From the NCBI GenBank assembly GCA_026705925.1, contig JAPOZT010000031.1, positions 62,001 through 126,000 on the forward strand: a stretch of DNA of 64,000 nt. The letters are read 5' to 3'. The stretch comes from Gemmatimonadota bacterium. Its GTDB lineage: Bacteria; JAAXHH01. Of the stretch, positions 25,823-34,444 are shown piece after piece. The position numbers and the translations under genes are program-made. How positions within the stretch are numbered: position 1 is the first letter of the stretch; each line of letters opens with the position of its first letter. The notes under the pieces are model-generated. The model made no database searches, was not told the DNA's origin, and saw only the letters and a program-made list of their open reading frames with translations.

Positions 25823-27328
25823 ATGGACTATAACAGCCTTCAGGTCGCGACATTGGACGGGTCGCTGCGGGACGCTATTGCCGCACGCGGCGGCAGACCC
25901 GTGGTAGCCAACGCCGACGATCCGGAGCGCGTGGACGCCTTTATCGACGGCCTGGCCAGGGACGACATCGCGGTACTGTTGCTGACGGAGCCTGAGCATA
26001 TCCGCGCGTTACTCGGCCGGGCGGCCGCTACGGGACGGATCGAGGTCCTGCTGGATGCCGTCAGGCAGATTGCCGTGGGCTCGGCCGGACCGGCCTGCAC
26101 GGACGTCTGGAGAAACCACCGTCTCTCGGTCGACTTCGAGCCCGACGGAACGGGAGGTGAGGCACTCGTATCAGGCATGGCGCGCCTTGCAGGCTACCTG
26201 GTCAACAAGAAACGTACCGCCGTGGACGGAGGCGTGGACACCTCCTACTGGCATCGCACCGACATGCGATGGCATTTCGAGAGCGATCCGTACGGTACCC
26301 GGGGTGAATCGGCCTTCCTCAGGGCGTGCCGCCGCGAACCGACGGAGTATACGCCCATATGGCTGCTGCGCCAGGCCGGCCGCTACCAGCGGGCCTACCG
26401 GGAACTCAAATCCGACCTGGACTTCCTGGACATGTGCAAGACGCCGGAGCTCACGGCGGAAATCACGTTGATGGCCGCGGAACGCCTCGGGGTGGACGCC
26501 GCCATCCTCTTCGCGGACATCCTGCCCCTGCTGCAGCCCATGGGGTTCCGCCTGGAATATGTCACGGGCCAGGGGCCGGTCATTCACAACCCGTTACGAT
26601 CGGCCGAAGCAGTGGACCAACTTGAAGAGGGGGAACCGGCGTCCCAACACTTCGTCTACGAGGCCATCCGCATGGTGCTGCCCGCGCTGCCGCCCCATAT
26701 CCCGCTCATCGGTTTTTCCGGCGCCCCCTTCACCCTGGCGGCCTATGCCATCGAAGGCCAGAGTACGAAAGACTTCAGGCACCTCAAGACCTTCATGTAT
26801 AACGATCCGGGCGCGTGGCACGCCTTCATGTCTAAACTGTCCCGGACCGTCACGGCATATCTCAACGAACAGATCGAGGCCGGCGTCCACGCCGTGCAGC
26901 TCTTCGACAGCTGGGCCGGCTGCCTTTCACCCGACGATTACCGGGCTTTCGTACTTCCACATACGGGTTACGTCTTTTCCAATCTTCGCCGGGGCGTCCC
27001 CAGGCTTCACTTCGGCGTGGGCACGGGGTCCCTGCTCGAACTGATGCGGGAGGCGGGAGGAGACGTCATCGGACTGGACTGGCGGGTGGACCTTGCCGAG
27101 GCCTGGCGCCGGCTCGAATACGATACGGCGGTACAGGGGAACCTTGATCCCGTGATCCTGTTCGCCTCCCCCGATGAAATCCGCAAACAGGCCGCGGCCA
27201 TCCTGCACAAGGCCGCCGGACGTCCCGGCCACATATTCAATCTCGGCCACGGCATACTCCCCGGCACGCCGGAAGACCACGTGATCGCCCTGGTAGACGC
27301 CGTACATGAGATGGGAAGCGGTCGATGA
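25823..27328 (+). CDS. hemE: Uroporphyrinogen decarboxylase HemE with a HemD-like N-terminal extension
   Basis: 501 residues. From about residue 160 this is a full HemE, which decarboxylates uroporphyrinogen III to coproporphyrinogen [21 protein letters not shown] (about 176), [54 protein letters not shown] and [16 protein letters not shown]. Residues about 15-145 look like one lobe of uroporphyrinogen-III synthase (HemD): an [16 protein letters not shown] strand-helix, [23 protein letters not shown] and a Glu-Ala-Leu-Val helix. Strong GGAGGAAAGGA precedes ATG 25823. The stop overlaps the hemY start (ATGA). HemE normally has 340-360 residues, so the extension is real. Confidence 0.9.
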   Translation: MDYNSLQVATLDGSLRDAIAARGGRPVVANADDPERVDAFIDGLARDDIAVLLLTEPEHIRALLGRAAATGRIEVLLDAVRQIAVGSAGPACTDVWRNHRLSVDFEPDGTGGEALVSGMARLAGYLVNKKRTAVDGGVDTSYWHRTDMRWHFESDPYGTRGESAFLRACRREPTEYTPIWLLRQAGRYQRAYRELKSDLDFLDMCKTPELTAEITLMAAERLGVDAAILFADILPLLQPMGFRLEYVTGQGPVIHNPLRSAEAVDQLEEGEPASQHFVYEAIRMVLPALPPHIPLIGFSGAPFTLAAYAIEGQSTKDFRHLKTFMYNDPGAWHAFMSKLSRTVTAYLNEQIEAGVHAVQLFDSWAGCLSPDDYRAFVLPHTGYVFSNLRRGVPRLHFGVGTGSLLELMREAGGDVIGLDWRVDLAEAWRRLEYDTAVQGNLDPVILFASPDEIRKQAAAILHKAAGRPGHIFNLGHGILPGTPEDHVIALVDAVHEMGSGR

Positions 27329-28833
27329 AGGTCGTCGTGGTCGGCGGGGGCATCGCGGGACTGAGCGCGGCCCACCGGCTGACGGAATCCGGGCATCCCG
27401 GACTGGAAGTAACGCTGCTCGAGCGGTCGGACCGTTTCGGCGGGACGATTCGTACGGTCGAGCGCGAAGGCTGCCTGGTCGAACTGGGGCCGGATTCCTT
27501 TCTCACATCCAAGCCCTGGCTGTCGGATCTCGCGGGCCGCCTGGGTGTGGCGGACCGGATCATCCCCACCGCACGTACCCATCGCCGGTCCCACGTGGTC
27601 CATCGCGGGAAGCTGCATCCGCTGCCCGACGGTTTTCTGATGATGGCGCCCACCCGGCTTTGGCCCATGGTGGGCACCTCCCTCTTTTCGTGGAAGGGCA
27701 AGGCCCGGTGCGCCCTGGACCTGGTACTGCCCAGGGGATCCGCAACCGGCGACGAGAGCCTCGGCGCCTTCGTCCGCAGGCGGTTCGGCGGCGAAGTGCT
27801 CAAGCGGGTCGTCCAGCCGCTCATCGGGGGCATCTACGCGGGAGACCCGGACACTCTCAGCCTGAAGGCCACCATCCCGAGGTTCTTCGAGATGGAACAG
27901 CGTCACCGCAGCGTCATCAAAGCCACGGTCGCGCAGCGGCGCGCGGCCGCGAGGCAACAGCGCGGGGCGTCCGCCGGCAGCGGTGACCCCGCCAGTAGCG
28001 GTGACCCCGCCAGTAGCGGTGACCCCGCCGGCAGAGGTGACCGCGCAGGCAGCGGCGCCCGTTACGGCGAACTGGCTTCCTTCGACCGGGGCATGGAAAC
28101 TATCGTGCAGGCGCTGCTGAGGCGACTGCCCTCGGACACCATGCATACCCAGGCCGAGGTGACGCGGCTGACCCGTGACGGCAGCAGCTGGGACCTGTCC
28201 TGCGGCGACGGGCGGCATTTCCAGGCGGACGGCATCATTCTCGCCGTGCCCTCCCGACATGCCGCGGAACTGCTGCGCGGTACCGACACGGGTCTTTACG
28301 ACGAGCTGACGGCCATCCCCCACGCGTCGTCGGCCGTCATGAACCTCGCGTACCGGCGTTCGGACGTGCCCCATCCGCTGGACTGCTTCGGTTTCGTGGT
28401 GCCCGCGGTAGAGGATCGCAAAATCATCGCCTGCACCTTCAGCAGCGTGAAGTTTCCGAACCGGGCGCCGGAGGGCCTCGTCCTGTTGCGCGTGTTTTTA
28501 GGTGGCATGCTTCAACAGGAAATGCTCAAGTCCGGCGACGAAATCCTGCTGCGGATCGTACGCGGGGAGTTACGGGACCTCATGGGCATCGAAAGCGAAC
28601 CGCTGCACACCGAACTGGCGCGCTATCCGGACGCCATGCCGCAGTACCTGGTCGGCCATGGCCGGCGTGTCGAGCGGATCGAATCGCTGCTCGGGCGGCA
28701 TCCAGGGCTTGCACTGGCGGGTAATGCCTACGGAGGCGTGGGCCTGCCGGACTGCGTGCGCTCGGGAGAACTGGCGGCGGAGCGGATCCTGGACGGCGCG
28801 GTTGCAGCCCATCTCACCGGACCAGCCTCCTGA
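27325..28833 (+). CDS. hemY: HemG/HemY-type protoporphyrinogen (coproporphyrinogen) oxidase
   Basis: 502-residue FAD enzyme of the oxygen-dependent porphyrinogen oxidase family. Seen: dinucleotide motif [16 protein letters not shown] at residues 4-19, [53 protein letters not shown] and C-terminal [19 protein letters not shown]. An insertion at about residues 215-247 is a Gly/Asp/Pro/Ser repeat from four 18-bp units. ATG overlaps the hemE stop. Which intermediate is oxidised (coproporphyrinogen or protoporphyrinogen) is not clear from sequence. Its last 20 bases overlap the convergent aminotransferase gene. Confidence 0.92.
   Translation: MKVVVVGGGIAGLSAAHRLTESGHPGLEVTLLERSDRFGGTIRTVEREGCLVELGPDSFLTSKPWLSDLAGRLGVADRIIPTARTHRRSHVVHRGKLHPLPDGFLMMAPTRLWPMVGTSLFSWKGKARCALDLVLPRGSATGDESLGAFVRRRFGGEVLKRVVQPLIGGIYAGDPDTLSLKATIPRFFEMEQRHRSVIKATVAQRRAAARQQRGASAGSGDPASSGDPASSGDPAGRGDRAGSGARYGELASFDRGMETIVQALLRRLPSDTMHTQAEVTRLTRDGSSWDLSCGDGRHFQADGIILAVPSRHAAELLRGTDTGLYDELTAIPHASSAVMNLAYRRSDVPHPLDCFGFVVPAVEDRKIIACTFSSVKFPNRAPEGLVLLRVFLGGMLQQEMLKSGDEILLRIVRGELRDLMGIESEPLHTELARYPDAMPQYLVGHGRRVERIESLLGRHPGLALAGNAYGGVGLPDCVRSGELAAERILDGAVAAHLTGPAS
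27973..28056 (+). repeat. 18-bp in-frame tandem repeat in hemY, four copies
   Basis: Units at 27973-27990, 27991-28008, 28009-28026 and 28027-28044 resemble GCCAGTAGCGGTGACCCC, followed by a partial copy. They encode (A-G/S-S-G-D-P) repeats inserted in the enzyme. Confidence 0.92.
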
Positions 28834-30151
28834 AGGGTTCCTTCTTGAGGTCGCACTCCAGCAGTTCCGCCAGGTTGCCGCGGTCCAGGCCTGACTTGAT
28901 GAGCCCGAAGACCTCGGCAGCCGCCTCGCCCAGTTGCCGGACGTCTTCCTCCGTGTGGGCCATGGTGACCCGAAACGAGGTAGGGGTGAAGATGCCCCGA
29001 CGCGACATCTCCTGGACGAACAGCGTGGAGACGATGGGGGTGAGTTCCGGATCGGGCAGGTCGAAGGCAAGGCCGGGATTGTAGGAAAGGCCCACGCAGG
29101 CGCCGGGCAGACCCGCGCTCGCGAAGGCTTCGTTCATCGTCTTCTTGACCAGCTCGCCCATGGCTTCGAAGAAGGGTACCGAGTTCCGGCGCTTCAACTC
29201 GCGAATGGTGGTCAGCGCCGCGGCCAGGCCCACGTTGTCGCTCCAGTAGGAACTGGAAACGAACATCGACGCGGCGGGCTCCATGGCTTCGCGGGAACCC
29301 ACGACGGCGCCCATGGCGTATCCGTTCGACATGGCCTTGGCCAGGGTGGTCACGTCGGGCGTCACCCCGGTATACTCCTGGAAACCCCCTATGCGAAAGC
29401 GCCAGCCGCAGGACACCTCGTCGAACACGAGCAGCGCCCCGTGTTCGTGGGTCAGCGACTTGACGGCTTCCAGGTAGCCCGGAGGCGGGAGCTCGGACCG
29501 CGCGGGCTCCATCATGACCGCCGCGACCCGTCCGGCATATCGCTTGAGCAGGTCCGAGAGCATGTCCAGGTCCCCGTAGGTGAATGGGATGGCCGTGCCC
29601 GCGAGAACGCGCGGCACGCCGATCGGCTCGATGCCGGCGAAGGGGTACTCGCCGCTCTCCGGATCGACGAGATAGTTGGCGGACTGGTACCAGTCGTGCC
29701 AGCCGTGATAGCCGCAGAAGAGAATGGTGTCCCTGCCGGTGGTTCCCCGTACGATCCGTACCGCCAGGGCGCAGGTCTCCCCCCCGGCCTTGGCGTACCG
29801 CACCATCTCGGCGCTGGGAATAGTGTCGACAAGCTCCTCGGCCAGTTCGATTTCTAACGGACCGTTCAGCGTGTAGATACTGCCCCGGTCGATCTGTTCC
29901 TTCACCGCGCCGTCTACCACATCATCGGCATGGCCCAGGATGATGGCGCTGACCGCGTTCATCATGTCCAGGTACTCGTTACCGTCCACGTCTACGAATC
30001 GGGCGCCCTTGGCGCTTTCAGCGTAGACGGGGCTGACGCCGTTGGCAAACTGGCTTGCCCGCCGGCTGATGAGTTGCGTCCATCCGGGGATCAGTTCCTC
30101 GGCACGTCGATACATGCGCATCGACTGTTCTACGGAACGGGTGACGGACAT
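28814..30151 (-). CDS. Class III aminotransferase, glutamate-1-semialdehyde aminomutase-like
   Basis: 445-residue PLP enzyme. Seen: [24 protein letters not shown] near the N-terminus, [44 protein letters not shown] (cofactor Asp) and [17 protein letters not shown] with the Schiff-base Lys. This resembles HemL but the GSAM gate segments are not obvious, and many close relatives act on unknown amino sugars or acids, so hemL is not assigned. It follows a PhyH gene on the same strand by 22 bases, suggesting a shared pathway. Its 3' end overlaps that of hemY by 20 bases. Confidence 0.85.
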   Translation of the reverse strand: MSVTRSVEQSMRMYRRAEELIPGWTQLISRRASQFANGVSPVYAESAKGARFVDVDGNEYLDMMNAVSAIILGHADDVVDGAVKEQIDRGSIYTLNGPLEIELAEELVDTIPSAEMVRYAKAGGETCALAVRIVRGTTGRDTILFCGYHGWHDWYQSANYLVDPESGEYPFAGIEPIGVPRVLAGTAIPFTYGDLDMLSDLLKRYAGRVAAVMMEPARSELPPPGYLEAVKSLTHEHGALLVFDEVSCGWRFRIGGFQEYTGVTPDVTTLAKAMSNGYAMGAVVGSREAMEPAASMFVSSSYWSDNVGLAAALTTIRELKRRNSVPFFEAMGELVKKTMNEAFASAGLPGACVGLSYNPGLAFDLPDPELTPIVSTLFVQEMSRRGIFTPTSFRVTMAHTEEDVRQLGEAAAEVFGLIKSGLDRGNLAELLECDLKKEPFRRLVR

Positions 30152-30173
30152 TTATACCATCCTTTCCTGGTGA

Positions 30174-31022
30174 TTATGCTTTACTGCTCCGGGTCCAGCC
30201 CCGCGGCCTGTGCCAGGGCTTGAAAAGCGCGCGCTGGTCGTCGTCCCAGCGGGCGAAAGTAGCTTCCGTCACGTAAGGCAGTTCGTCCATGGTCGCCTGG
30301 TTCTGCGAAAGCATCCAGTAGGGCCCATAGCCCACGTGGATGGTCTTGCGGACCTGGTCGGACCGGTTGGTAACCCCACCGTGGCGGAGGTTTTCCGTGA
30401 ACAGTATGGCGTCACCGGCCTTGACTTCCAGCGCGACCACGCCGGGCTCCTCGTCCGGGTTGCCGTCGTAGGGACAGGGCAGGTTCGTCTTGTGGGATCC
30501 GGGTACGACGCAGAACGCCCCGTGATCCCGGGACACGTCATGGATGAAGTAGACCATGCGCACCATCATGCAGTCGATTCCGTTGGCGTTGAACCCGTAC
30601 CGGTACTTCTGATTCTCGGGCCGCATGCCGCCGTGCAGTCCCGACAGGTTCCCGCGGTAGCGGATCCGGATCTCGGAGTTGTTGATCGTGGACCTGCCCT
30701 GGACGATCCCTCCTATATAGGCCATGGTGCGCCCGTCGTTTACCAACACGTCGAAGCGCTCGTCGGCATTCCAGAAGTCCTCGATGATGACGGTTCGGCC
30801 CTCCGCGTTCGATCCGTCCACGTGGTATCCCCGTTCGGGATTCAGGTGATAGTCCGGCCCCCACGGACTGGCCTTGCGCGGTGGCTTTTCCAGATTTGCC
30901 AGTGCGTGGGTTTCCAGTTCGTCCACCGCGGCAGAAAGCGAAGAGACGGTCCCCGGATCCAGCAGGTCCTCGATCACGATGTAGCCCTGCCGGTCGAATT
31001 CATAGCGTTCGGTTTCGTTCAT
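30174..31022 (-). CDS. PhyH-family dioxygenase-like protein with LHGG motif
   Basis: 282-residue phytanoyl-CoA dioxygenase-family protein: N-terminal FDRQGYIVIEDLLDPGTVSSL, then SGLHGGMRP, FCVVPGSHKTN, EVKAGDAILFTENLRHGG and a final VRKTIHVGYGP strand. The usual HxD iron motif is LHGGM (about His 128), with Gly where Asp is expected; the distal His (LRHGG) and the Arg are kept. ATG 31022 follows CAGGAGT with 5-base spacing. It is first in a two-gene unit with the class III aminotransferase. Substrate unknown. Confidence 0.85.
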   Translation of the reverse strand: MNETERYEFDRQGYIVIEDLLDPGTVSSLSAAVDELETHALANLEKPPRKASPWGPDYHLNPERGYHVDGSNAEGRTVIIEDFWNADERFDVLVNDGRTMAYIGGIVQGRSTINNSEIRIRYRGNLSGLHGGMRPENQKYRYGFNANGIDCMMVRMVYFIHDVSRDHGAFCVVPGSHKTNLPCPYDGNPDEEPGVVALEVKAGDAILFTENLRHGGVTNRSDQVRKTIHVGYGPYWMLSQNQATMDELPYVTEATFARWDDDQRALFKPWHRPRGWTRSSKA

Positions 31023-31023
31023 G

Positions 31024-31200
31024 ATGACTCCTGGAGCTGCCGGTCTCCCATAGCGGAACGTAGCCCGCCCGTTCCACCACGGCCAGGCCTGCGTCACTCA
31101 GGATCCAGTCGACGAAGGACTTGATCGCTCCGCGCGGCGATTGGGCGATGTGATTTAGCGGTACCTGACTCAAAATAACGCGCGGCCCGGGCCATGACAA
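31024..31200 (-). pseudogene. Remnant of a PstS-like phosphate-binding protein (C-terminal fragment)
   Basis: Reading minus from 31200, the frame gives RVILSQVPLNHIAQSPRGA, then IKSFVDWILSDAGLAVVERA and GYVPL, which closely follows the C-terminal end of PstS-type substrate-binding proteins (proline strand, GA..F.DW.LS..G, GYVPL). The rest of the gene is absent: an in-frame stop (TAA on the minus strand, at 31224-31222) lies just upstream and the only start is a TTG without a ribosome site. It runs into the first bases of the PhyH gene in another frame. Likely debris of a deleted pst gene. Confidence 0.6.
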
Positions 31201-31212
31201 TATGCGCGTGGT

Positions 31213-31238
31213 CCGTCCGGGTTATTTTGCCCGGACGG
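31213..31238. repeat. Perfect 9-bp inverted repeat
   Basis: CCGTCCGGG at 31213-31221 and CCCGGACGG at 31230-31238 around an 8-base AT-rich loop. No T-run follows on either strand, so it is a hairpin or binding site rather than a clear terminator. Confidence 0.7.
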
Positions 31239-31258
31239 CGAAGACGCCAATCTGGGAG

Positions 31259-31287
31259 TTGACGCGTCCGGCAGGATTCCTTATATA
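31259..31287 (+). promoter_or_regulatory. Sigma70-like promoter of the pnt operon
   Basis: TTGACG at 31259-31264, 17-base spacer, TATATA at 31282-31287. The leader to the pntAA start is about 155 bases. Confidence 0.65.
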
Positions 31288-31448
31288 TAGAACTCGGTCC
31301 GCGATTTGGCCTGCAATTCGGTCCGCGTCGCGGCGTAGGCATGCGGTCCGCATAGTCCGCACCGTCGGAACAGCCAGCATGTTCAAATCCGCAATCCCAT
31401 TCGAAACTGCAAGCATATTTTGAGCCGTCAGTGGAGTCGGAGCAGTAC

Positions 31449-32606
31449 ATGACCATCGGCGTCCCTACCGAAACCAGTCCGGGCGAGCGGCGCGTATCCA
31501 TCGTTCCGGCCGGGGTTGGCGCCCTGGTGCGGGCTGGTTGCGCCGTCCGGGTCTCCGCGGGAGCGGGCCTGCAGGCGGGCATTTCGGACGCAGATTACGA
31601 AGCGGCCGGCGCCGTGGTAGTGCCGGATCGCGGATCGGTGTTTTCCGAAGCGGACGTGATCGTGCAGGTACGAGGAGGCGGAGCGAATCCCGACTCGGGT
31701 ATGGCGGACGTAGAGCTGCTGCGCGAGGGACAGGTATTGATCGGGTTTCTGGAACCGCTGTCCGCTTCCGCCGAGATCCAGGCCCTTGCAGACCGTCGCG
31801 CAACCGCCTGTGCCATGGAGTTGATCCCGAGGACCTCCCGGGCGCAAAGCATGGACGCCCTTTCCTCCCAGGCCAACATTGGCGGGTACAAGGCCGCGCT
31901 GATGGCGGCCGAATACCTCCCCAGACTGTTCCCCATGATGATGACGGCGGCCGGGACCATCACGCCCGCCCATGTATTCGTGGTGGGTGTCGGCGTGGCG
32001 GGCCTGCAGGCCATTGCGACCTGCAAGCGGCTGGGCGCCGTGATCCAGGCCTATGACGTGCGTCCGGCCGTCAAGGAACAGGTCCAGAGCGTCGGGGCGC
32101 GATTCGTGGAGCTGGAACTCGACACCGCCGAATCCGAAGGATCGGGGGGTTACGCCCAGGCCATGGACGAGCAGTTCTACGCGAAACAGCGGGAAATGAT
32201 GGCCCGCGTCGTATCCGAGAACGACGTGGTGATCACCACGGCCGCCGTGCCCGGAAAACCGGCGCCCGTGCTGGTGACGGAAGACATGGTCAAGAGCATG
32301 AACCCCGGATCGGTCGTGATCGACCTGGCGGCGGAACGGGGAGGAAACTGCGAGATCACGGAACCGGGCAAGACCGTCGTCAAGCACGGCGTGACCCTCG
32401 TAGGTGAACTGAACCTGCCTTCGACCGTGCCTTTTCATGCGAGCCAGATGTACTCCAACAACATCGTGAACTTCCTGAAACTGATGATCAACGACGGCGC
32501 GCTGGACGCGACCGTGGACGACGATATCGTGCAGGGCGCGACCGTTACCCGCGACGGCGAGATCGTCAACGAACTGGTCCGTTCCGTACTTGACGGTACC
32601 GGCTGA
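31449..32606 (+). CDS. pntAA: NAD(P) transhydrogenase alpha subunit, part 1 (NAD-binding)
   Basis: 385-residue domain I of proton-translocating transhydrogenase, which transfers hydride from NADH to NADP+ using the proton gradient. Seen: IGVPTETSPGERRVSIVP, ELIPRTSRAQSMDALSSQANIGGY (the conserved RAQ loop), VVGVGVAGLQAIATCKRLGAVIQAYDVRP (NAD-binding fold near residue 178) and the DLAAERGGNCEITEPGK block. ATG 31449 has GGAG 6 bases upstream; an upstream GTG would add six residues. The alpha subunit is split, as in Rhodospirillum, and the membrane part is the next gene. Confidence 0.95.
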   Translation: MTIGVPTETSPGERRVSIVPAGVGALVRAGCAVRVSAGAGLQAGISDADYEAAGAVVVPDRGSVFSEADVIVQVRGGGANPDSGMADVELLREGQVLIGFLEPLSASAEIQALADRRATACAMELIPRTSRAQSMDALSSQANIGGYKAALMAAEYLPRLFPMMMTAAGTITPAHVFVVGVGVAGLQAIATCKRLGAVIQAYDVRPAVKEQVQSVGARFVELELDTAESEGSGGYAQAMDEQFYAKQREMMARVVSENDVVITTAAVPGKPAPVLVTEDMVKSMNPGSVVIDLAAERGGNCEITEPGKTVVKHGVTLVGELNLPSTVPFHASQMYSNNIVNFLKLMINDGALDATVDDDIVQGATVTRDGEIVNELVRSVLDGTG

Positions 32607-32661
32607 GCGGGTTTGTACCGGCGAACGGCCTTGCACCGGCGAGCGAATCGAGGAGTGCGAC

Positions 32662-32943
32662 ATGGGTGAAACCATTGCCATACTGACCATATTCGTCCTG
32701 GCGGTATTCGTCGGATTCGAAGTCATCACCAAGGTCCCGCCCATCCTGCACACCCCGCTGATGTCCGGCTCGAACGCCATATCGGGGATCACGATCATCG
32801 GCGCCATCCTTTCGGCCGGGACCCAGTACTCTACGCTGACCACGGTCCTCGGAACCGCCGCCGTGGTTTTCGCCACGATCAACGTGGTCGGCGGCTACCT
32901 CGTGACCAACCGCATGCTGGACATGTTCAAGAGAAAGGAGTAG
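32662..32943 (+). CDS. pntAB: NAD(P) transhydrogenase alpha subunit, part 2 (membrane)
   Basis: 93-residue protein with three membrane helices (ILTIFVLAVFVGFEVI, AISGITIIGAILSAG and VVFATINVVGGYLV) and the VPPILHTPLMSGSNAISG signature of the transhydrogenase proton channel. ATG 32662 follows GAGGAG with 6-base spacing. It lies between the NAD-binding subunit and pntB, 4 bases before the latter. The 55 bases before it contain two short GTACCGGCGA/GCACCGGCGA words. Confidence 0.95.
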   Translation: MGETIAILTIFVLAVFVGFEVITKVPPILHTPLMSGSNAISGITIIGAILSAGTQYSTLTTVLGTAAVVFATINVVGGYLVTNRMLDMFKRKE

Positions 32944-32947
32944 GCGG

Positions 32948-34348
32948 ATGTCCCCCGATCTCGTCCGCTTCGCCTATCTCGTCGCCGCCTCCCTGTTCGT
33001 ATTCGGGCTGAAGGGTCTCTCCCATCCCCGCACCGCGGTGCGGGGCAACCGCCTGAGTGCCCTGGGCATGTTCATCGCCATCGTGGTGACGCTGATCGAC
33101 CAGCAGATCGTCCGGTTCGAGTTCATCGTCGCGGGTATCGTCCTCGGCGGAGCCATCGGCGCCATCTGGGCGCTCAAGGTGCCCATGACCGCCATGCCGC
33201 AGTTCGTGGGCCTGTGCAACGGTTTCGGCGGCGGAGCGTCGGTGCTCGTGGCCGGCGCGGCCTACGTCGAGGCCGCGCTGCGGTCCGCGGACACGATCTC
33301 GATGCAGTTCGGCATCGCGACCATGGCGTCCGGACTGATCGGCGGCGTCACCTTCTGGGGCAGCCTGATCGCCTTTGGCAAGCTGCAGGGCATCGTCTCC
33401 GAGAAAGCGGTTCGCTTCACCGGAGATCACGTGCTCAAAGGTCTCTTCCTGCTGGCCGCACTGGCGGCGGGCGTCCTCGTCATCCTGCAGCCGGAGAACA
33501 CCCTGTACTTCTGGATCATGGTGGCGATCGCCTCCGTGCTGGGCATACTGCTCGTGGTGCCCATCGGAGGCGCAGACATGCCGGTGGTCATCGCCCTGCT
33601 CAACTCCTACTCGGGCATGGCCGCCGCGGCGACCGGCTTCGTACTGTCCAACAACGTGCTGATCATTTCGGGCTCGCTGGTCGGCGCTTCAGGGTTCATC
33701 CTGACGAGTATCATGTGCAAGGCCATGAACCGGTCGCTCGCCAACGTGATGTTCGCGGGGGTCGGCGGCGATTCGGGCGGCGACGACGCGGGTCCTGCCG
33801 ACGACCTCTACGAAGGCAAAGTGAAATCCACCACCGCCGAGGAGGTCGCCATGGTGCTCGACAGCGCGCGGCGCGTGGTGTTCGTCCCCGGTTACGGCAT
33901 GGCGGTGGCCCAGGCGCAGCACGCCGTGCGAGACCTGGCCAATAAACTGGAGGCCGACGGCATCGAGGTGGAGTTCGCCATTCATCCCGTCGCGGGCCGC
34001 ATGCCCGGCCACATGAACGTGCTGCTGGCCGAAGCGGACGTCCCCTACGACCGCCTGAAGGAGATGGACGAGGCCAATACGGGGTTCGAACAGACCGACG
34101 TAACCATCGTCATCGGCGCCAACGACGTGGTCAATCCCCTGGCCCGCGACGCGGCGGACACGCCGCTGACCGGCATGCCGATCCTGAATGTGGACAAGTC
34201 GCGGACCGTCGTGGTCATCAAGCGCAGCCTGAGCCCCGGCTTCGCCGGCATCCCCAATCCGCTCTTCGCCGCGGACAACTGCCTGATGCTCTTCGCCGAC
34301 GGCAAGGATGCGGTGCAGGAACTAACGGCGGCGGTGAACGAAATCTGA
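32948..34348 (+). CDS. pntB: NAD(P) transhydrogenase beta subunit PntB
   Basis: 466-residue inner-membrane subunit. Residues about 1-270 are hydrophobic helices of the proton channel, with GLCNGFGGGASVLVAGA and PVVIALLNSYSGMAAAATGFVL. Residues about 290-466 are the NADP-binding domain III: VVFVPGYGMAVAQAQHAV, HPVAGRMPGHMNVLLAEADVPYD, IGANDVVNPLARD and KRSLSPGFAGIPNPLF. With the two alpha genes it completes the enzyme that makes NADPH. purT follows 54 bases later. Confidence 0.96.
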   Translation: MSPDLVRFAYLVAASLFVFGLKGLSHPRTAVRGNRLSALGMFIAIVVTLIDQQIVRFEFIVAGIVLGGAIGAIWALKVPMTAMPQFVGLCNGFGGGASVLVAGAAYVEAALRSADTISMQFGIATMASGLIGGVTFWGSLIAFGKLQGIVSEKAVRFTGDHVLKGLFLLAALAAGVLVILQPENTLYFWIMVAIASVLGILLVVPIGGADMPVVIALLNSYSGMAAAATGFVLSNNVLIISGSLVGASGFILTSIMCKAMNRSLANVMFAGVGGDSGGDDAGPADDLYEGKVKSTTAEEVAMVLDSARRVVFVPGYGMAVAQAQHAVRDLANKLEADGIEVEFAIHPVAGRMPGHMNVLLAEADVPYDRLKEMDEANTGFEQTDVTIVIGANDVVNPLARDAADTPLTGMPILNVDKSRTVVVIKRSLSPGFAGIPNPLFAADNCLMLFADGKDAVQELTAAVNEI

Positions 34349-34402
34349 CCGCGGTGCATCGGGAATGATGGATTCAGCAACACATACCGGAAGGACGACC
34401 CG

Positions 34403-34444
34403 ATGGCCGCGCTAGGCACGCCGATGGCCGCGCTGGGCACGCCG
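34403..34444 (+). repeat. 21-bp direct duplication at the purT start
   Basis: Two copies of ATGGCCGCGCTRGGCACGCCG in frame give [14 protein letters not shown] and two possible start codons for one gene. Confidence 0.92.

Larger units (their letters stand above)
31023..31448 (-). other. Divergent intergenic region, 426 bases
   Basis: Between the PhyH gene (minus) and the pnt operon (plus). It contains a remnant of a PstS-like protein (31024-31200), a perfect 9-bp inverted repeat (31213-31238) and a strong rightward promoter (31259-31287). The last 160 bases form the pnt leader and show no other feature to me. Confidence 0.6.

Noticed and set aside
27007-28374. 455-codon minus-strand open frame over hemE/hemY
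   Set aside because: Antisense shadow of hemE and hemY; no domain motifs and a His/Gly-rich composition typical of shadow frames.
28814-30151. hemL (glutamate-1-semialdehyde aminomutase)
   Set aside because: Fold and superfamily match, but the specific features of HemL are not clear and the gene pairs with a PhyH oxygenase, not with haem genes on its strand.
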